From assembly GCF_010729105.1 (NCBI RefSeq), contig NZ_AP022573.1, positions 2,790,001 through 2,854,000 on the forward strand: 64,000 nucleotides of DNA, read 5' to 3'. The stretch's first letter is position 1. Every line of letters begins with the position of its first letter. Origin of the DNA: Mycobacterium saskatchewanense (lineage in GTDB: Bacteria; Actinomycetota; Actinomycetes; Mycobacteriales; Mycobacteriaceae). The notes beneath the pieces were generated by a model. That model was given only the letters and a program-made list of their open reading frames with translations. It did no database searches and was not told the origin of the DNA. Positions 32,403 through 41,450 of this stretch are shown here, piece after piece. The position numbers were made by a program, and so were the translations under genes.

Positions 32403-33621
32403 ACGGGTAGTCGGTCAACTTGATCCAGCCCTCCTCGGTGATCACCACGACCTCTTCACTGCGGTAGCCGCCGGTGCCGTCCTCCCAGATCACTGGTTCG
32501 AGCACCAGCACCATGCCCGGCTTCAGGACGAAGTCGTCGTCGAACTGTTGCCCCAAATCCGTTCCGATCATTGGCATTTCGGCCGCATTCACGCCGATCC
32601 CGTGCCCGAGGTAGAAGTGGGGCAGCCAGGGCTTGCTACCGCCGTTGGCCGCGGTCGCAGCCCTGCCGAGGTCGCCGGCGGTGGCACCGGCCCGTGCCAC
32701 CCCCAGGACCGCCGTCATGACCTCGAACCACCGGTGAAACTGCGCCCGCTGCCGCGGCGAGGGCGTCCGACCCACGAGCCAGGTGCGCCCGAAGTCGGAG
32801 CAGTAGCCGCGGTAGGTGATGCTGACGTCGGTCCACAGCACATCGCCCTCCGCGAGCGCGCGCTCCGTGGTCAGCAACGGCAGTGCCAGGTCGCCGTGCG
32901 TGGTCCACACGCCCTCGGCCTTGCTGGGCGGCATCACCTGCCAGATCGGCTCGAGCATGCTGGCGGTGGCGCCCAGTTCGAACGCCCGCCGCAAGAAGCT
33001 TGCCGACAGGTCGATCTGGCGGACGCCCGGGGCCAGGGCCTTGTGCACGTCGACCATCGCCTCGTCGGTGATCCGGATGGCGGTGCGGATGCAGGCCAGT
33101 TCGTCCGGGGTCTTGACGACCTTGGCCGCCCCGACGATGGCGGTCGCGTCCGCGGGAGCGCCGCCCGGAAACAGCGTCGCCGTCGCGCGTGACATGGCAC
33201 CGGTGCACTCGTCGACCGCCACCACCGCCCCGCGCGGTATCAGCTCGGCCAAACGACGGGCGAATATGCTCACGCCTTCGTCGAATTCGAGGTAGACCGG
33301 GCCGTGCAGGTGATCGCTGGGCAGCTCCGACTCCTGCGCCGCGCCCTCCCGGAACGGCAGGAACAGGTGCGGCGACTCGTCATCGGCCAGGACCACCGCC
33401 ACCGGGCGCTCGACGTAGGACAGGCCGGCGTCCCCGAGGGGCCAGCTGGTGCCCGTGGCGTAGACCACCGCGTTGTTGCCGAGCAGGATCATCGCGTCGA
33501 CACCGCGTTCGGCCATCGCTAAGCGCAGGCGCGCACCGGTCTCACGACGCATGCGGACCGGATCCGGCACGTCCGGAATGGTCAAGCCGGCATCGGACGC
33601 CGCCGGCGCGAGCGTTGCCAC
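32374..33621 (-). CDS. M24-family metallopeptidase or related hydrolase
   Basis: 415 aa. All five metal ligands fit: Asp265 (LWTDVS), Asp276 (YCSDFGRT), His340 (LGHGIG), Glu375 (LVLEPV) and Glu389 (RSEEVV), so a dinuclear Mn/Co-type site is likely. The N-terminal creatinase-like domain (about 1-160) precedes the catalytic domain. Relatives hydrolyse Xaa-Pro bonds or creatine-like amides; in a degradation cluster an amide or amidine substrate is possible. GTG 33621 shares a base with the stop of the amidohydrolase upstream. Confidence 0.88.
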   Translation of the reverse strand: MATLAPAASDAGLTIPDVPDPVRMRRETGARLRLAMAERGVDAMILLGNNAVVYATGTSWPLGDAGLSYVERPVAVVLADDESPHLFLPFREGAAQESELPSDHLHGPVYLEFDEGVSIFARRLAELIPRGAVVAVDECTGAMSRATATLFPGGAPADATAIVGAAKVVKTPDELACIRTAIRITDEAMVDVHKALAPGVRQIDLSASFLRRAFELGATASMLEPIWQVMPPSKAEGVWTTHGDLALPLLTTERALAEGDVLWTDVSITYRGYCSDFGRTWLVGRTPSPRQRAQFHRWFEVMTAVLGVARAGATAGDLGRAATAANGGSKPWLPHFYLGHGIGVNAAEMPMIGTDLGQQFDDDFVLKPGMVLVLEPVIWEDGTGGYRSEEVVVITEEGWIKLTDYPYDPYGSDVG

Positions 33622-34796
33622 TACAGCCCCAGGAACTCGGTCACGTTGCCGCTGACGATCTTCGCCGCGTTCGCGGGCCCGACCGCGGCGACGACCGCGG
33701 CGAGGGATTTCTCCGAATAGCCGTAGGTGCTTTCGTTATGCGGGTAGTCGCTCGACCACATGACCTTGTCCACGCCGATCCTGTCGATCAGTTGCAGGCC
33801 AAGCGGGTCGACCATGAACGACGCGCTCATGTGGTTGTCCCAGTAGTACCGGACGTCGTGTTCCAACGGCCGGTTGAACATGTGCTGGTACGACGCCACC
33901 AGGTGCTCGGCGTCCTGCAGCGCCCACGGAACCCACGCGATACCGCCTTCGAACCAACCGATTCGCAAGCGCGGGTGCTCGTCGAGGATGCCGCCGAAGA
34001 TGTACTTGGAGAATGCCTCCCGGAAACCGTCGATGTTGATCATCATCCCGACGACAACGCTGTTGAATTCGCAGGGACTCTTCGGCGGTGTCTCGCCAAT
34101 GTGGTGGGTGACGGGAAGGCCGGAGGCCTCGATCTCGTCCCACACGGCGCTCATGGATCGGCACGAATAGTCGATCGGGTTGCCGTCATCGTCCTTGCCG
34201 GGGTTGAGCGGCATCAGGAACGTCTTCAGCCCCAACGACTTCAGCTCGTCCAGCGTTCGGCGGGTGCCCGCGGGGTCCCACCAGTTGATCAGGCCCGCGC
34301 CGTAGAAGTGGCCGCCCGATTGCTCTTGGAGTTCGGCGATGTATTCGTTGTAGATTCGGAATGCTAGTTCGCGGAGCCTCTTGTCCGGGTAGTGGAAGAG
34401 GGCGAGGATCGCGTTCGGAAAGGCGAGTTCCTTGTCGACGCCGTCTTCTCTCAGCTCCTCGATCCGGGCCACGATGTTGGTGCTGGCGGCCCCGGGTAGG
34501 TCGTCGTACTGCATCAACACCGCGCTGAAGTCGCCCGGCAGGAACGACTGGCCTTTGCGACCGATCTGGTAGGCGCCGTCCTCGTACCAGATCCGCGGCG
34601 CCTTGTCCTTGAGGTCGTCGGGGAACCGTTGGTAGAAGATGTCGTCCGCCAGGGAGATGTGGTTGTCGGCGGAGAACACCACGGTCCCCTCCGGCAATCC
34701 CACCTCCACCTCCGCAGCGTGTCCACGCCGATTCTTCGGTGCGCCAAGCCCTCCGGGCGGGTAGAGCGAAACGGCGCCTGTTTGAGTCGTCATCAT
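33621..34796 (-). CDS. ACMSD-type amidohydrolase
   Basis: 391 aa from ATG 34796 (a second ATG is at 34793), with GGAGG on the minus strand just upstream; the longer open frame would run into the P450 gene. Family segments: VFSADNHISLADD, VTHHIGETP and WSSDYPHNEST, so the family's conserved acidic and histidine positions are present. Its stop overlaps the start of the M24 gene by one base. It is the first gene of a likely minus-strand operon running to 30418. Substrate unknown. Confidence 0.9.
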   Translation of the reverse strand: MMTTQTGAVSLYPPGGLGAPKNRRGHAAEVEVGLPEGTVVFSADNHISLADDIFYQRFPDDLKDKAPRIWYEDGAYQIGRKGQSFLPGDFSAVLMQYDDLPGAASTNIVARIEELREDGVDKELAFPNAILALFHYPDKRLRELAFRIYNEYIAELQEQSGGHFYGAGLINWWDPAGTRRTLDELKSLGLKTFLMPLNPGKDDDGNPIDYSCRSMSAVWDEIEASGLPVTHHIGETPPKSPCEFNSVVVGMMINIDGFREAFSKYIFGGILDEHPRLRIGWFEGGIAWVPWALQDAEHLVASYQHMFNRPLEHDVRYYWDNHMSASFMVDPLGLQLIDRIGVDKVMWSSDYPHNESTYGYSEKSLAAVVAAVGPANAAKIVSGNVTEFLGL

Positions 34797-34834
34797 TGAC
34801 CCTCCAATCGAATCGGCAGTTTTCGAGATCGGCC

Positions 34835-36082
34835 CTACCAGGTGACCGGCAGTTCGTAGACGCCGTAGGCGAGGCGGTCGTGTTTGAACGGCACCTCTTC
34901 GAACGGGATGCCGAGCGCCAGCGTGGGGATGCGGCGAAACAGCGTGCGGTAGACGATCTGCAGCTCCGCGCGGGCCAGCTGCTGGCCGACGCACTGATGC
35001 CGGCCGTAACCGAAGGCGACGTTTCGCTCGGCGCCGGATCGGTGCAGGTACAGCCGGTCCGGCTCGGGGAACGCGTGGGGATCCCAGTTCGCCGGCGCGA
35101 GGTCGATGATGATGCCGTCACCCGCGCGGATGACCTCGCCGGCGATGTGAATGTCTTCCAGGGCAACCCGGCGCTGACCGTTCTGGATGATGCTGAGGTA
35201 GCGCAGCAACTCCTCGACCGCGCTGGCGACGACCTTGGGATCTTCGGCGTCGCGGAGCACGGCCAGCTGGTCAGGATTGTGCAGCAGGGCAAGCACACCG
35301 ATCCCGATCATGTTCGCGGTTGTCTCGTGGCCGGCGATCAACAGCCCGGTGCCCAGCTGCGCAGCTTCCTTTACGCTCAGTTCCCCCGCCTTGACCCGCT
35401 CGGCGAGATCGGAGACCGCGTCCTCGGCGGGGTTCTCCATTTTGGCTTCAACCAACTGAGCGAGGTACTTGTTGAGACTCGTCGCGCCTTTGACCGTGTC
35501 GTCACCCGTCGCATACCGGGCGAGCCCGACGTTGGCGTGGTGCTGGAACATGGCGGCGTCCTCGTAGGGCACCCCGAGTAATTGGCTGATCACCAGCGAC
35601 GGGACCGGCAGCGCGACGGCGGCGACGAGGTCCGCGGGCCGCGGTCCGGCCAGCATCGCATCGATGTGCTCGTCGGTGATCTGCTGGATGAATGCGCGCA
35701 GACCTTCGACCCGCTTGAACGTGAAGGGTTTGGACAGCATCCGCCGAAAACGGGTGTGCTCTTCCCCGTCGGCGGTGAAGACTGACCGTGGGCGCTTATG
35801 CACCGTGGCCAGCATGCCCGCGTTCCAGTGCGGGAATCCGGGCACCCGATCATCGACGCTCACCCGGGAATCCGAAAACAGCTCGCGCACTTGCTCGTAG
35901 CCGGTGATGAGCCAGGGTGTGCTGCCGTCCCAGATCCGGACGCGTGACAACGGCGAGGCCGCGGCCAACGCCATCACGTCCGGCGGCGGGGCGAACGGAC
36001 AGCTCGCCAGCCGGGGCATCGGATAGTCCGGGATCTCCGGGTCGCTGGCCGAAATCCCAGTGCTGGTCAGTGCTTCGGGCAT
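34835..36082 (-). CDS. Cytochrome P450
   Basis: 415 aa from ATG 36082. I-helix LLIAGHETTANMIG, ExxR in EELLRYLSIIQNGQRR and heme loop FGYGRHQCVGQQLAR (Cys364) are all standard for actinobacterial P450s of the CYP105-like group. It begins one base after the stop of the ferredoxin at 36084, so it is translated with it. Probably hydroxylates a hydrophobic substrate; subfamily not assigned. Confidence 0.93.
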   Translation of the reverse strand: MPEALTSTGISASDPEIPDYPMPRLASCPFAPPPDVMALAAASPLSRVRIWDGSTPWLITGYEQVRELFSDSRVSVDDRVPGFPHWNAGMLATVHKRPRSVFTADGEEHTRFRRMLSKPFTFKRVEGLRAFIQQITDEHIDAMLAGPRPADLVAAVALPVPSLVISQLLGVPYEDAAMFQHHANVGLARYATGDDTVKGATSLNKYLAQLVEAKMENPAEDAVSDLAERVKAGELSVKEAAQLGTGLLIAGHETTANMIGIGVLALLHNPDQLAVLRDAEDPKVVASAVEELLRYLSIIQNGQRRVALEDIHIAGEVIRAGDGIIIDLAPANWDPHAFPEPDRLYLHRSGAERNVAFGYGRHQCVGQQLARAELQIVYRTLFRRIPTLALGIPFEEVPFKHDRLAYGVYELPVTW

Positions 36083-36083
36083 T

Positions 36084-36278
36084 TCATTCCTCGATGTGGA
36101 TGGCCAGGGCGGGGCAGGCAGCCGCCGCTCGGCGGACGCCATCGGCCTGCTCGGGGGACGGACTCGGATTGAGCAGCACGACGACACCGTCGTCGTCCCG
36201 CTGGTCGAACAGCTCGGGCGCATTCATGACGCAATTCCCGGACGATGCGCACACGTCCTGGTCCACAGTCACTTTCAT
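36084..36278 (-). CDS. [3Fe-4S] ferredoxin
   Basis: 64 aa. Ligands CASSGNC (C-x5-C) and ACP match the P450 [3Fe-4S] ferredoxin family. It sits between a TetR gene (10 bases upstream) and the P450 (1 base downstream), so all three form one operon. Presumed electron donor for the P450 at 34835. Confidence 0.92.
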   Translation of the reverse strand: MKVTVDQDVCASSGNCVMNAPELFDQRDDDGVVVLLNPSPSPEQADGVRRAAAACPALAIHIEE

Positions 36279-36288
36279 CTGTCGACCC

Positions 36289-36993
36289 TCACTCGTACGG
36301 TGTGACCGGCGCCAACCACAAGCCCACGACCGCGTCGATCAGGCCGGAGGCGGCGGCACGCCAGGAACGGTGGGCCGGGGAAGCGCCTGAGGCGAGGGCG
36401 CGTTCGCGATCGGCGCAGGTGTGCATCAGCAGATTGCGGGCCATGATGTTGCGTTCGAAGTGCACTTCGGGCGGCAGGTCGGGTAGGCAGCGGTTGATGC
36501 CCTCGACGACCTGAACCAGCGACGGCGAGCTGAGGGCGCCTTTGACGATGATGTTGTAGTAGGCCGGGTCGGTCATTGCCTGCGCCGCGAATCGCGCGTA
36601 CCAAGTCGGGTTGCCCAACTCCTCCAGGTGCTCGGTCAGCGGGCGCACGAGACAGGCCACCCAGTCGCGCAATTGGGCGACTTGATCTTTCGCGGCGCCG
36701 GCGGCGCACAAGTCGGCCACCATCCGCTCGCGAAGCCGCTCGACGGGGCCCCGGTGCTTCTCCTCGATGGCGCGCACCAGGTCGGCCTTCGTGCCGAAGT
36801 GGTAGCCCACGGCGGCGTTGTTGCCCTGCCCGGCCGCCTCGCTCACCTGCCGGTTGGATACGGCGAACATGCCGTGCTCCGCGTAGAGCCGCTCGGCGGC
36901 CACGAGGATCGCCTCCTGGGTCGAGCTGGCCCGATCCGTGCGAACGGTTCTGCCGGCGGTGGTCACCCGGCCAGTCAACCGCGCGTCCCGCAT
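36289..36993 (-). CDS. TetR-family transcriptional regulator
   Basis: 234 aa from ATG 36993; the upstream open frame is discarded because it would cross the palindrome at 36993-37014. GTG 36966 is another possible start. The HTH region reads AILVAAERLYAEHGMFAVSN, then QVSEAAGQGNNAAVGYHFGTKAD. It is transcribed with the P450-ferredoxin pair. The same palindrome occurs at 38656, before an SDR gene, so this protein likely represses both its own operon and that gene. Confidence 0.88.
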   Translation of the reverse strand: MRDARLTGRVTTAGRTVRTDRASSTQEAILVAAERLYAEHGMFAVSNRQVSEAAGQGNNAAVGYHFGTKADLVRAIEEKHRGPVERLRERMVADLCAAGAAKDQVAQLRDWVACLVRPLTEHLEELGNPTWYARFAAQAMTDPAYYNIIVKGALSSPSLVQVVEGINRCLPDLPPEVHFERNIMARNLLMHTCADRERALASGASPAHRSWRAAASGLIDAVVGLWLAPVTPYE

Positions 36994-37014
36994 TAAGTCA
37001 AGCGCTTGATTTAA
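36993..37014 (-). promoter_or_regulatory. 22-bp palindrome before TetR-P450 operon
   Basis: Half-sites TTAAGTCAAGC and GCTTGATTTAA, 10 of 11 complementary. It abuts the TetR start and is a strong candidate autoregulatory operator. A near copy lies at 38656-38677. Confidence 0.7.
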
Positions 37015-37156
37015 TCTTGGCCGGCCCGCCGAGGTCCTGCGGCCGCCAATGCATGACAAAGGTCCCTCGCCACCGACGAGGCCAATCGGTCAGGATGGTG
37101 GTGACCTGGCGGCATCATCATGGTGTCCGGGTGATGAATACCGGTAGGGGAGAAGC

Positions 37157-37798
37157 ATGTTGTCAGCCGGGCAAGTGTCGGCAATCGAGGAGACCGCCTG
37201 GTTCCGAACGAAGTTGGCACCGAATTTGCTGGTCGATCGCGACCTGCGCATTCGTGCGGTCAACCCCGCCTACGAGCAGGTGACGGCGCACCCGCGCGAT
37301 GCCCTGATCGGGCGGCTGCTGTTCGACGCGTTTCCGGACAACCCGGCCGATCCTCACGCTGACGGGGTCGCCAAGGCGTCGGCGTCGATGGAATCGGTTT
37401 TCCGTCGCGGAGCCCGGCACTGGATGGGCGTGCAGCGCTACGACATCCCCGATCGGCAGACCCCTGGCGAGTTCGTCTATCGGGTCTGGACCCCGGTGAA
37501 CTCCCCGATCCACGACGACGGAAAGACCGTCGCCGTGCTGCACCAGGTCCAGGACGTCACACGCGTGGTCCCGCAGCCGCCCGCTTCCGCGTCCGCCAAG
37601 CTGGCCCAGCTGCGGGCCGCCGCCGAAGTGCTCGGCCGCCAGTTCCCCGAGCTGCCCGGCGAGGCCGTGCTGAGCGTGCTGACCCATTCGCACAGCGTGG
37701 TCGAGGAACGGTCCGGGGCACCGGACTTCGAACAGGTGGTGGCGCTGGCCCGCCTGCGGCTGGAAAGCCGCGCCGGTCATCCCGCGAACGAGGTCTGA
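37157..37798 (+). CDS. PAS-domain protein
   Basis: 213 aa. A PAS domain occupies about residues 18-135: ETAWFRTKLAPNLLVDRDLR, then IRAVNPAYEQVTAHPRDALIGR, and later AVLHQVQDVTR. The C-terminal part (RAAAEVLGRQFPELPGEAVL, then a helical stretch) looks like a short three-helix module. No kinase, GGDEF or DNA-binding domain is visible, so it is probably a sensory adaptor. It begins 160 bases from the divergent TetR operon and ends 14 bases before the convergent SDR. Ligand or partner unknown. Confidence 0.78.
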   Translation: MLSAGQVSAIEETAWFRTKLAPNLLVDRDLRIRAVNPAYEQVTAHPRDALIGRLLFDAFPDNPADPHADGVAKASASMESVFRRGARHWMGVQRYDIPDRQTPGEFVYRVWTPVNSPIHDDGKTVAVLHQVQDVTRVVPQPPASASAKLAQLRAAAEVLGRQFPELPGEAVLSVLTHSHSVVEERSGAPDFEQVVALARLRLESRAGHPANEV

Positions 37799-37812
37799 GC
37801 GGGCCCGATCGG

Positions 37813-38628
37813 TCAACCCTGCGGCTCAGCTCGGCGACGGATGGGCTTGCCGACGGAAGCCCCCCCGTCCACCGGCAGAACGGTTCCGGTGATGTACCGC
37901 GACCGTTCGCTGGCGAAATACAACGCCGCCTCCGCGATGTCGCCGGGCGTACCCTCGAGTTTCAGCGGCCGGTCCGCCCGCATCGTCTCCCGGATTTTGG
38001 CCTCGTAACGCTCGATCTGCTCTTGATCCATGTGCGCTGCGGACGACGCCACCAACGGCGTGGGGATGTTGCCGGGCGCGATGGCGTTGACCCGAATCTC
38101 GTAGTGGGCCAGTTCGATCGCGGCGGATTTGGTGAACTGGATGACCGCGGCCTTGGACGCCCGATACGTCATGACGCCACCGCCGGCCTGGATGCCGCCG
38201 ATCGAGGTCATGTTGACGATCGATCCCCCGCCGTTGACCGCCATGTGCCGAGCGGCGTCCCGGGTGCCCGCCATCACCCCCAGCACGTTGACCCGCATGA
38301 CCCGGTCGAATTCAGCGAGGTCGTCGTCCAGGAACCGGCGGTGCATGGTCCCCGAGACGCCCGCGTTGTTCACCATCACATGCAGACCGCCGAATCGCTC
38401 GACGGCCGTGGTCACCAAAGCCTCGACCTGCCCGAGATCCGCCACATCGGTCCGGCAAAAGAGGGTGTCGGGGCCCAGCGCGGCCGACAACTCCTCCGCC
38501 CTCTCGGTCTCGATGTCGGCTATGACGACCCTCGCCCCTTCGGCCACGAAACGCTCCACGGCCGCGCGGCCGATGCCCGAGGCACCGCCGGTGACGATGG
38601 CAACCTTGCCGGCGAGATCGTTGACCAC
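37813..38628 (-). CDS. Short-chain dehydrogenase/reductase
   Basis: 271 aa classical SDR: GKVAIVTGGASGIGRAAV, MVNNAGVSG, NMTSIGG and YRASKAAVIQFTK. ADIETE after the second strand suggests NAD(H). The start (MVNDLAGK) is 27 bases from a copy of the TetR palindrome (38656-38677), so it is probably controlled by the regulator at 36289. It likely oxidises a hydroxyl made by the P450 of the neighbouring operon, which is inference. Confidence 0.9.
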   Translation of the reverse strand: MVNDLAGKVAIVTGGASGIGRAAVERFVAEGARVVIADIETERAEELSAALGPDTLFCRTDVADLGQVEALVTTAVERFGGLHVMVNNAGVSGTMHRRFLDDDLAEFDRVMRVNVLGVMAGTRDAARHMAVNGGGSIVNMTSIGGIQAGGGVMTYRASKAAVIQFTKSAAIELAHYEIRVNAIAPGNIPTPLVASSAAHMDQEQIERYEAKIRETMRADRPLKLEGTPGDIAEAALYFASERSRYITGTVLPVDGGASVGKPIRRRAEPQG

Positions 38629-38655
38629 ACGACGAGTTAATCGGCGCTTCCCCGG

Positions 38656-38677
38656 TTAAGTCAAGCAGTTGATTTAA
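38656..38677 (-). promoter_or_regulatory. 22-bp palindrome before SDR gene
   Basis: TTAAGTCAA-GCAG-TTGATTTAA, near-identical in arms to the site at 36993-37014. It lies in the divergent gap between the SDR (start 38628) and the NmrA-like gene (start 38820), and may control both. Confidence 0.7.
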
Positions 38678-38819
38678 GCGGTCGGCGGCCTCCCGCGCGC
38701 GGTTGCGCCCGGCGAAAGCGATGTCGCCCGCGGTATCGCTTTCTGGAAAGAGGTGGCCATATGCTCGAAGCACTGGACCCGCTGGCGTGGCCAGCGAGCG
38801 GCAGGTGGAGGGCTCAACC

Positions 38820-39587
38820 GTGAGAATCCTGGTCATCGGGGGCAGCGGGCTCATCGGCTCGCAGGTCATCGCCAATCTGAGGGCACTCGGTCACGAGGCC
38901 GTTTCCGCCTCGCCGCGCTCGGGGGTCGACACCGTCACGGGCGTGGGACTCGCCGGAGCAGTGGCGGGTGCCGACACGGTGGTGGACGTCTCCAACTCGC
39001 CATCGTTCGACGACGAACCCGTCATGCACTTCTTCACCACCTCGACCGGGAACCTTCTCGCGGCCGAACGCGCCGCCGGCGTCCGGCACCACGTCGCGTT
39101 GTCGATCGTGGGCGCCGACCGCGCCCAGGCCAGCGGCTATATGCGGGCGAAAGTCGCCCAGGAGAAGCTGATCGAGGAATCGGGCACCCCGTATTCCATC
39201 GTGCGCGCGACCCAATTCTTTGAATTCGTCGACGCCATCGCCGATTCGGCGACGGACGGAGAAACGGTGCGGTTGCCCCATGGGGCCTTCCAGCCCATCG
39301 CCGCCCGGGACGTCGCCACAGCCGTCACTCAGGTGGCGTTAGGTGAGCCGGTCAACGGAATCGTGAACATCGCGGGCCCCGACAGGGCGGGGATGGACGA
39401 CTTCATCCGGGACCGTCTGACCGCATCCGGCGATTCGCGCCGCGTGGTGACCGATCCAACCGCGAGCTATTTCGGTGCGGTGATCGACGAGCGGAGCATC
39501 GTGCCGGTGGAAGGCGAGGACGCGACGATCTATTCCACGCGATTCGCCGATTGGGCGGCCGCGAAGGTGCCCGGCGCGGTTCGGTGA
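38820..39587 (+). CDS. NmrA-like NAD(P)-binding protein
   Basis: 255 aa from GTG 38820 with GGTGGAG upstream; the open frame extends further upstream without an initiation site. RILVIGGSGLIGSQVIANLR is an extended-SDR cofactor motif, followed by VRHHVALSIVGADR and a substrate region AGPDRAGMDDFIRDRL. Such NmrA/HSCARG-type proteins reduce or sense NADP, and no catalytic Tyr-x3-Lys is obvious (SGYMRAKVAQE is a possible match). Function unassigned; it may also sit under the palindrome at 38656. Confidence 0.85.
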   Translation: MRILVIGGSGLIGSQVIANLRALGHEAVSASPRSGVDTVTGVGLAGAVAGADTVVDVSNSPSFDDEPVMHFFTTSTGNLLAAERAAGVRHHVALSIVGADRAQASGYMRAKVAQEKLIEESGTPYSIVRATQFFEFVDAIADSATDGETVRLPHGAFQPIAARDVATAVTQVALGEPVNGIVNIAGPDRAGMDDFIRDRLTASGDSRRVVTDPTASYFGAVIDERSIVPVEGEDATIYSTRFADWAAAKVPGAVR

Positions 39588-39618
39588 GGCGCCCGCGGGC
39601 GTTGTAGACCCTGCTCGG

Positions 39619-40431
39619 CTACGTCGTCTGAGCGATGCCCGCCAAGAATTCCAGCAGCAGGCCGTTCACTTCCGCCGGTCGCTCGATCTGCGGGCAGTGC
39701 CCGGCGTGGTCGACCACCACCGATCGGGCGCCCCCCACTCGCTCGGCGATCCGGCCGGCCCAGCCGGCGGGTAGGAGCTTGTCGCCGCCCCCTTCCACGA
39801 TGAGCGTCGGCACCCGGATGCGTTCGTAGTGACGTCTGCTCGATGGGGTCGCGGAAGGCGTGGCGCCGGGCCGGCGAAATCTCGCCGCCGCCACCGCCTC
39901 CCACGCACCCGGCGCCGTGCTCGACTCGTAGCGGCGGCGCACGTAGTCATCGTCGACCGCATAGGTGGAGTCGTAGAACAGCGCCTCGACGACGCGCCGC
40001 ATCCCCTCGAACGTCGCATCGTATTGCTGGAGCGCCTCGAAGTGCCGGTTCTGCTGGATCTCGCCACCCCCGCAGATCGCGACCAGGCTGCGGATCGGCA
40101 GCAACGGGGCATCCGACGTGGCGTCGGTGAGCAGGTTGATGGCGCCCATCGAATTACCGACGAAATGCGCCGAGCCGATGTCCAGCAGTTCGCAGAACCG
40201 GGCGACATGCCTGATCCGCATCCCGCGGCCGTCGACGAAGTCGATGACCTTCGCCGACTCCCCGAAGCCGAGCTGGTCCGGCGCCAGCACCCGGTACTTT
40301 CCGGCGAGCGCGGCAATGGTGCGTTCCCAGCCGAGTTGGGCGTCGGCACCGAACTCGCCGCCGTGCAGCAGCACCACCGGTTCGCCCTGTCCCGCTTCCA
40401 GATAACTGGTCGCCAGGCCGTCTACCGACAT
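39619..40431 (-). CDS. Alpha/beta hydrolase (meta-cleavage hydrolase-like)
   Basis: 270 aa from ATG 40431; TTG 40446 is another possible start. Strand LLHGGEFGADA, elbow VGNSMGAINL and the end motif DHAGHCPQIERPAE, which is the hallmark of MhpC/BphD-type C-C hydrolases. It is the last gene of the minus-strand cyclase-SDR-LLM unit, 29 bases after the cyclase stop. It likely cleaves a ring-fission product, matching the mhp-like genes 6 kb away, and it is the second hydrolase of this type in the window. Confidence 0.86.
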   Translation of the reverse strand: MSVDGLATSYLEAGQGEPVVLLHGGEFGADAQLGWERTIAALAGKYRVLAPDQLGFGESAKVIDFVDGRGMRIRHVARFCELLDIGSAHFVGNSMGAINLLTDATSDAPLLPIRSLVAICGGGEIQQNRHFEALQQYDATFEGMRRVVEALFYDSTYAVDDDYVRRRYESSTAPGAWEAVAAARFRRPGATPSATPSSRRHYERIRVPTLIVEGGGDKLLPAGWAGRIAERVGGARSVVVDHAGHCPQIERPAEVNGLLLEFLAGIAQTT

Positions 40432-40460
40432 GGTCTTGCGACGCAATCCAACCGCCTTTA

Positions 40461-41450
40461 CTACTTGATTGCGATGGGGTTCACCGGGGAACCCACGGCT
40501 CCGGTGAATCGCAACGGCGGCGCAACGAGTTGGAATTCGTAGACGCCGTCCGCGGCGCAGTCGCCGGCGAGCGCGGTGAGGTCCCAGTACTCGCCGAGCA
40601 TCAGCCCCATGTCGCGCAGGCACAGCAAGTGCATGGGCAGGAAAGCCCCCTCGACGGCGGGCAACAGGTCTTCGACTTGAAGGTTGTCGGACGCGACCGC
40701 CGCGACCTCGTGGTCATGCAGCCACGAGGCGCAGCTCCAGTGCAGCCCCGAGAACGGCTCCGTCCTGTCCCCCGTCTGCATAAACCTTGTCCACCAACCG
40801 GTTCGGACCAGCACGATGTCCCCACGCTCGATCGTCACGCCCTGCGCGCGTGTCACGTCATCCAACTCCTGCGGGGTGATCGGGTTCCCTTGCTCGAGGA
40901 AGACCTTCGCACCCCGGTGCCGCACCAGGTCCAGCAGCACGCCGCGCGACGTGATGCCCTTGCCGTCGACCTTGTCTATGCCACAGTGAAAGGCCCCCAG
41001 ACTGGTGACGGAGCGCGCCGGAAAACCGTTGTAGAGCTTGTCCTCGTAGTACACGTGCGACAGCGCATCCCACTGCGTGGCCGCCTGCAGGGGCATGATG
41101 ACCATGTCTTCGTTGAAGCGGAACAGGTTGTCGGCGAGGTAGCCACCCAGCTGCTGCGCGACGGGATTCGCATGCCACCCGGGCCCGTACTGCGCGAGCG
41201 CGCTCGCGTCGCCGCCATCGACAGTCATCACGAGAACGGGGTTGTGCCGGAATTGGAAGGCGCCCTGCGGACCCGACGAGCCGAAGTCGACACCCAGCGG
41301 GAACACCTTCCCGTGTCGCACCAGGTTCGCCGCCTGCGCGACCTTGTCCGCGGTGATGAAGTTCAGCGTGCCCAGCTCGTCGTCCGCTCCCCACCGCCCC
41401 CAGTTCGAGACGTCGCGGGCGACCCGCCGGAATTCGCTCAGGCTGGCCAT
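40461..41450 (-). CDS. Cyclase-family protein (PF04199)
   Basis: 329 aa from ATG 41450, with GGAGGAGG about 10 bases upstream on the minus strand. The cyclase-family segment is MPLQAATQWDALSHVYYED; in kynurenine formamidase the equivalent begins HxGTHxD, and Gln/Gln at the first positions are seen in the larger subgroup of this family. GDIVLVRTGW and VEGAFLPMHLLCLRDMG are other family blocks. Members hydrolyse amides or lactones with a bound metal. It overlaps the SDR stop by 13 bases. Confidence 0.84.
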   Translation of the reverse strand: MASLSEFRRVARDVSNWGRWGADDELGTLNFITADKVAQAANLVRHGKVFPLGVDFGSSGPQGAFQFRHNPVLVMTVDGGDASALAQYGPGWHANPVAQQLGGYLADNLFRFNEDMVIMPLQAATQWDALSHVYYEDKLYNGFPARSVTSLGAFHCGIDKVDGKGITSRGVLLDLVRHRGAKVFLEQGNPITPQELDDVTRAQGVTIERGDIVLVRTGWWTRFMQTGDRTEPFSGLHWSCASWLHDHEVAAVASDNLQVEDLLPAVEGAFLPMHLLCLRDMGLMLGEYWDLTALAGDCAADGVYEFQLVAPPLRFTGAVGSPVNPIAIK

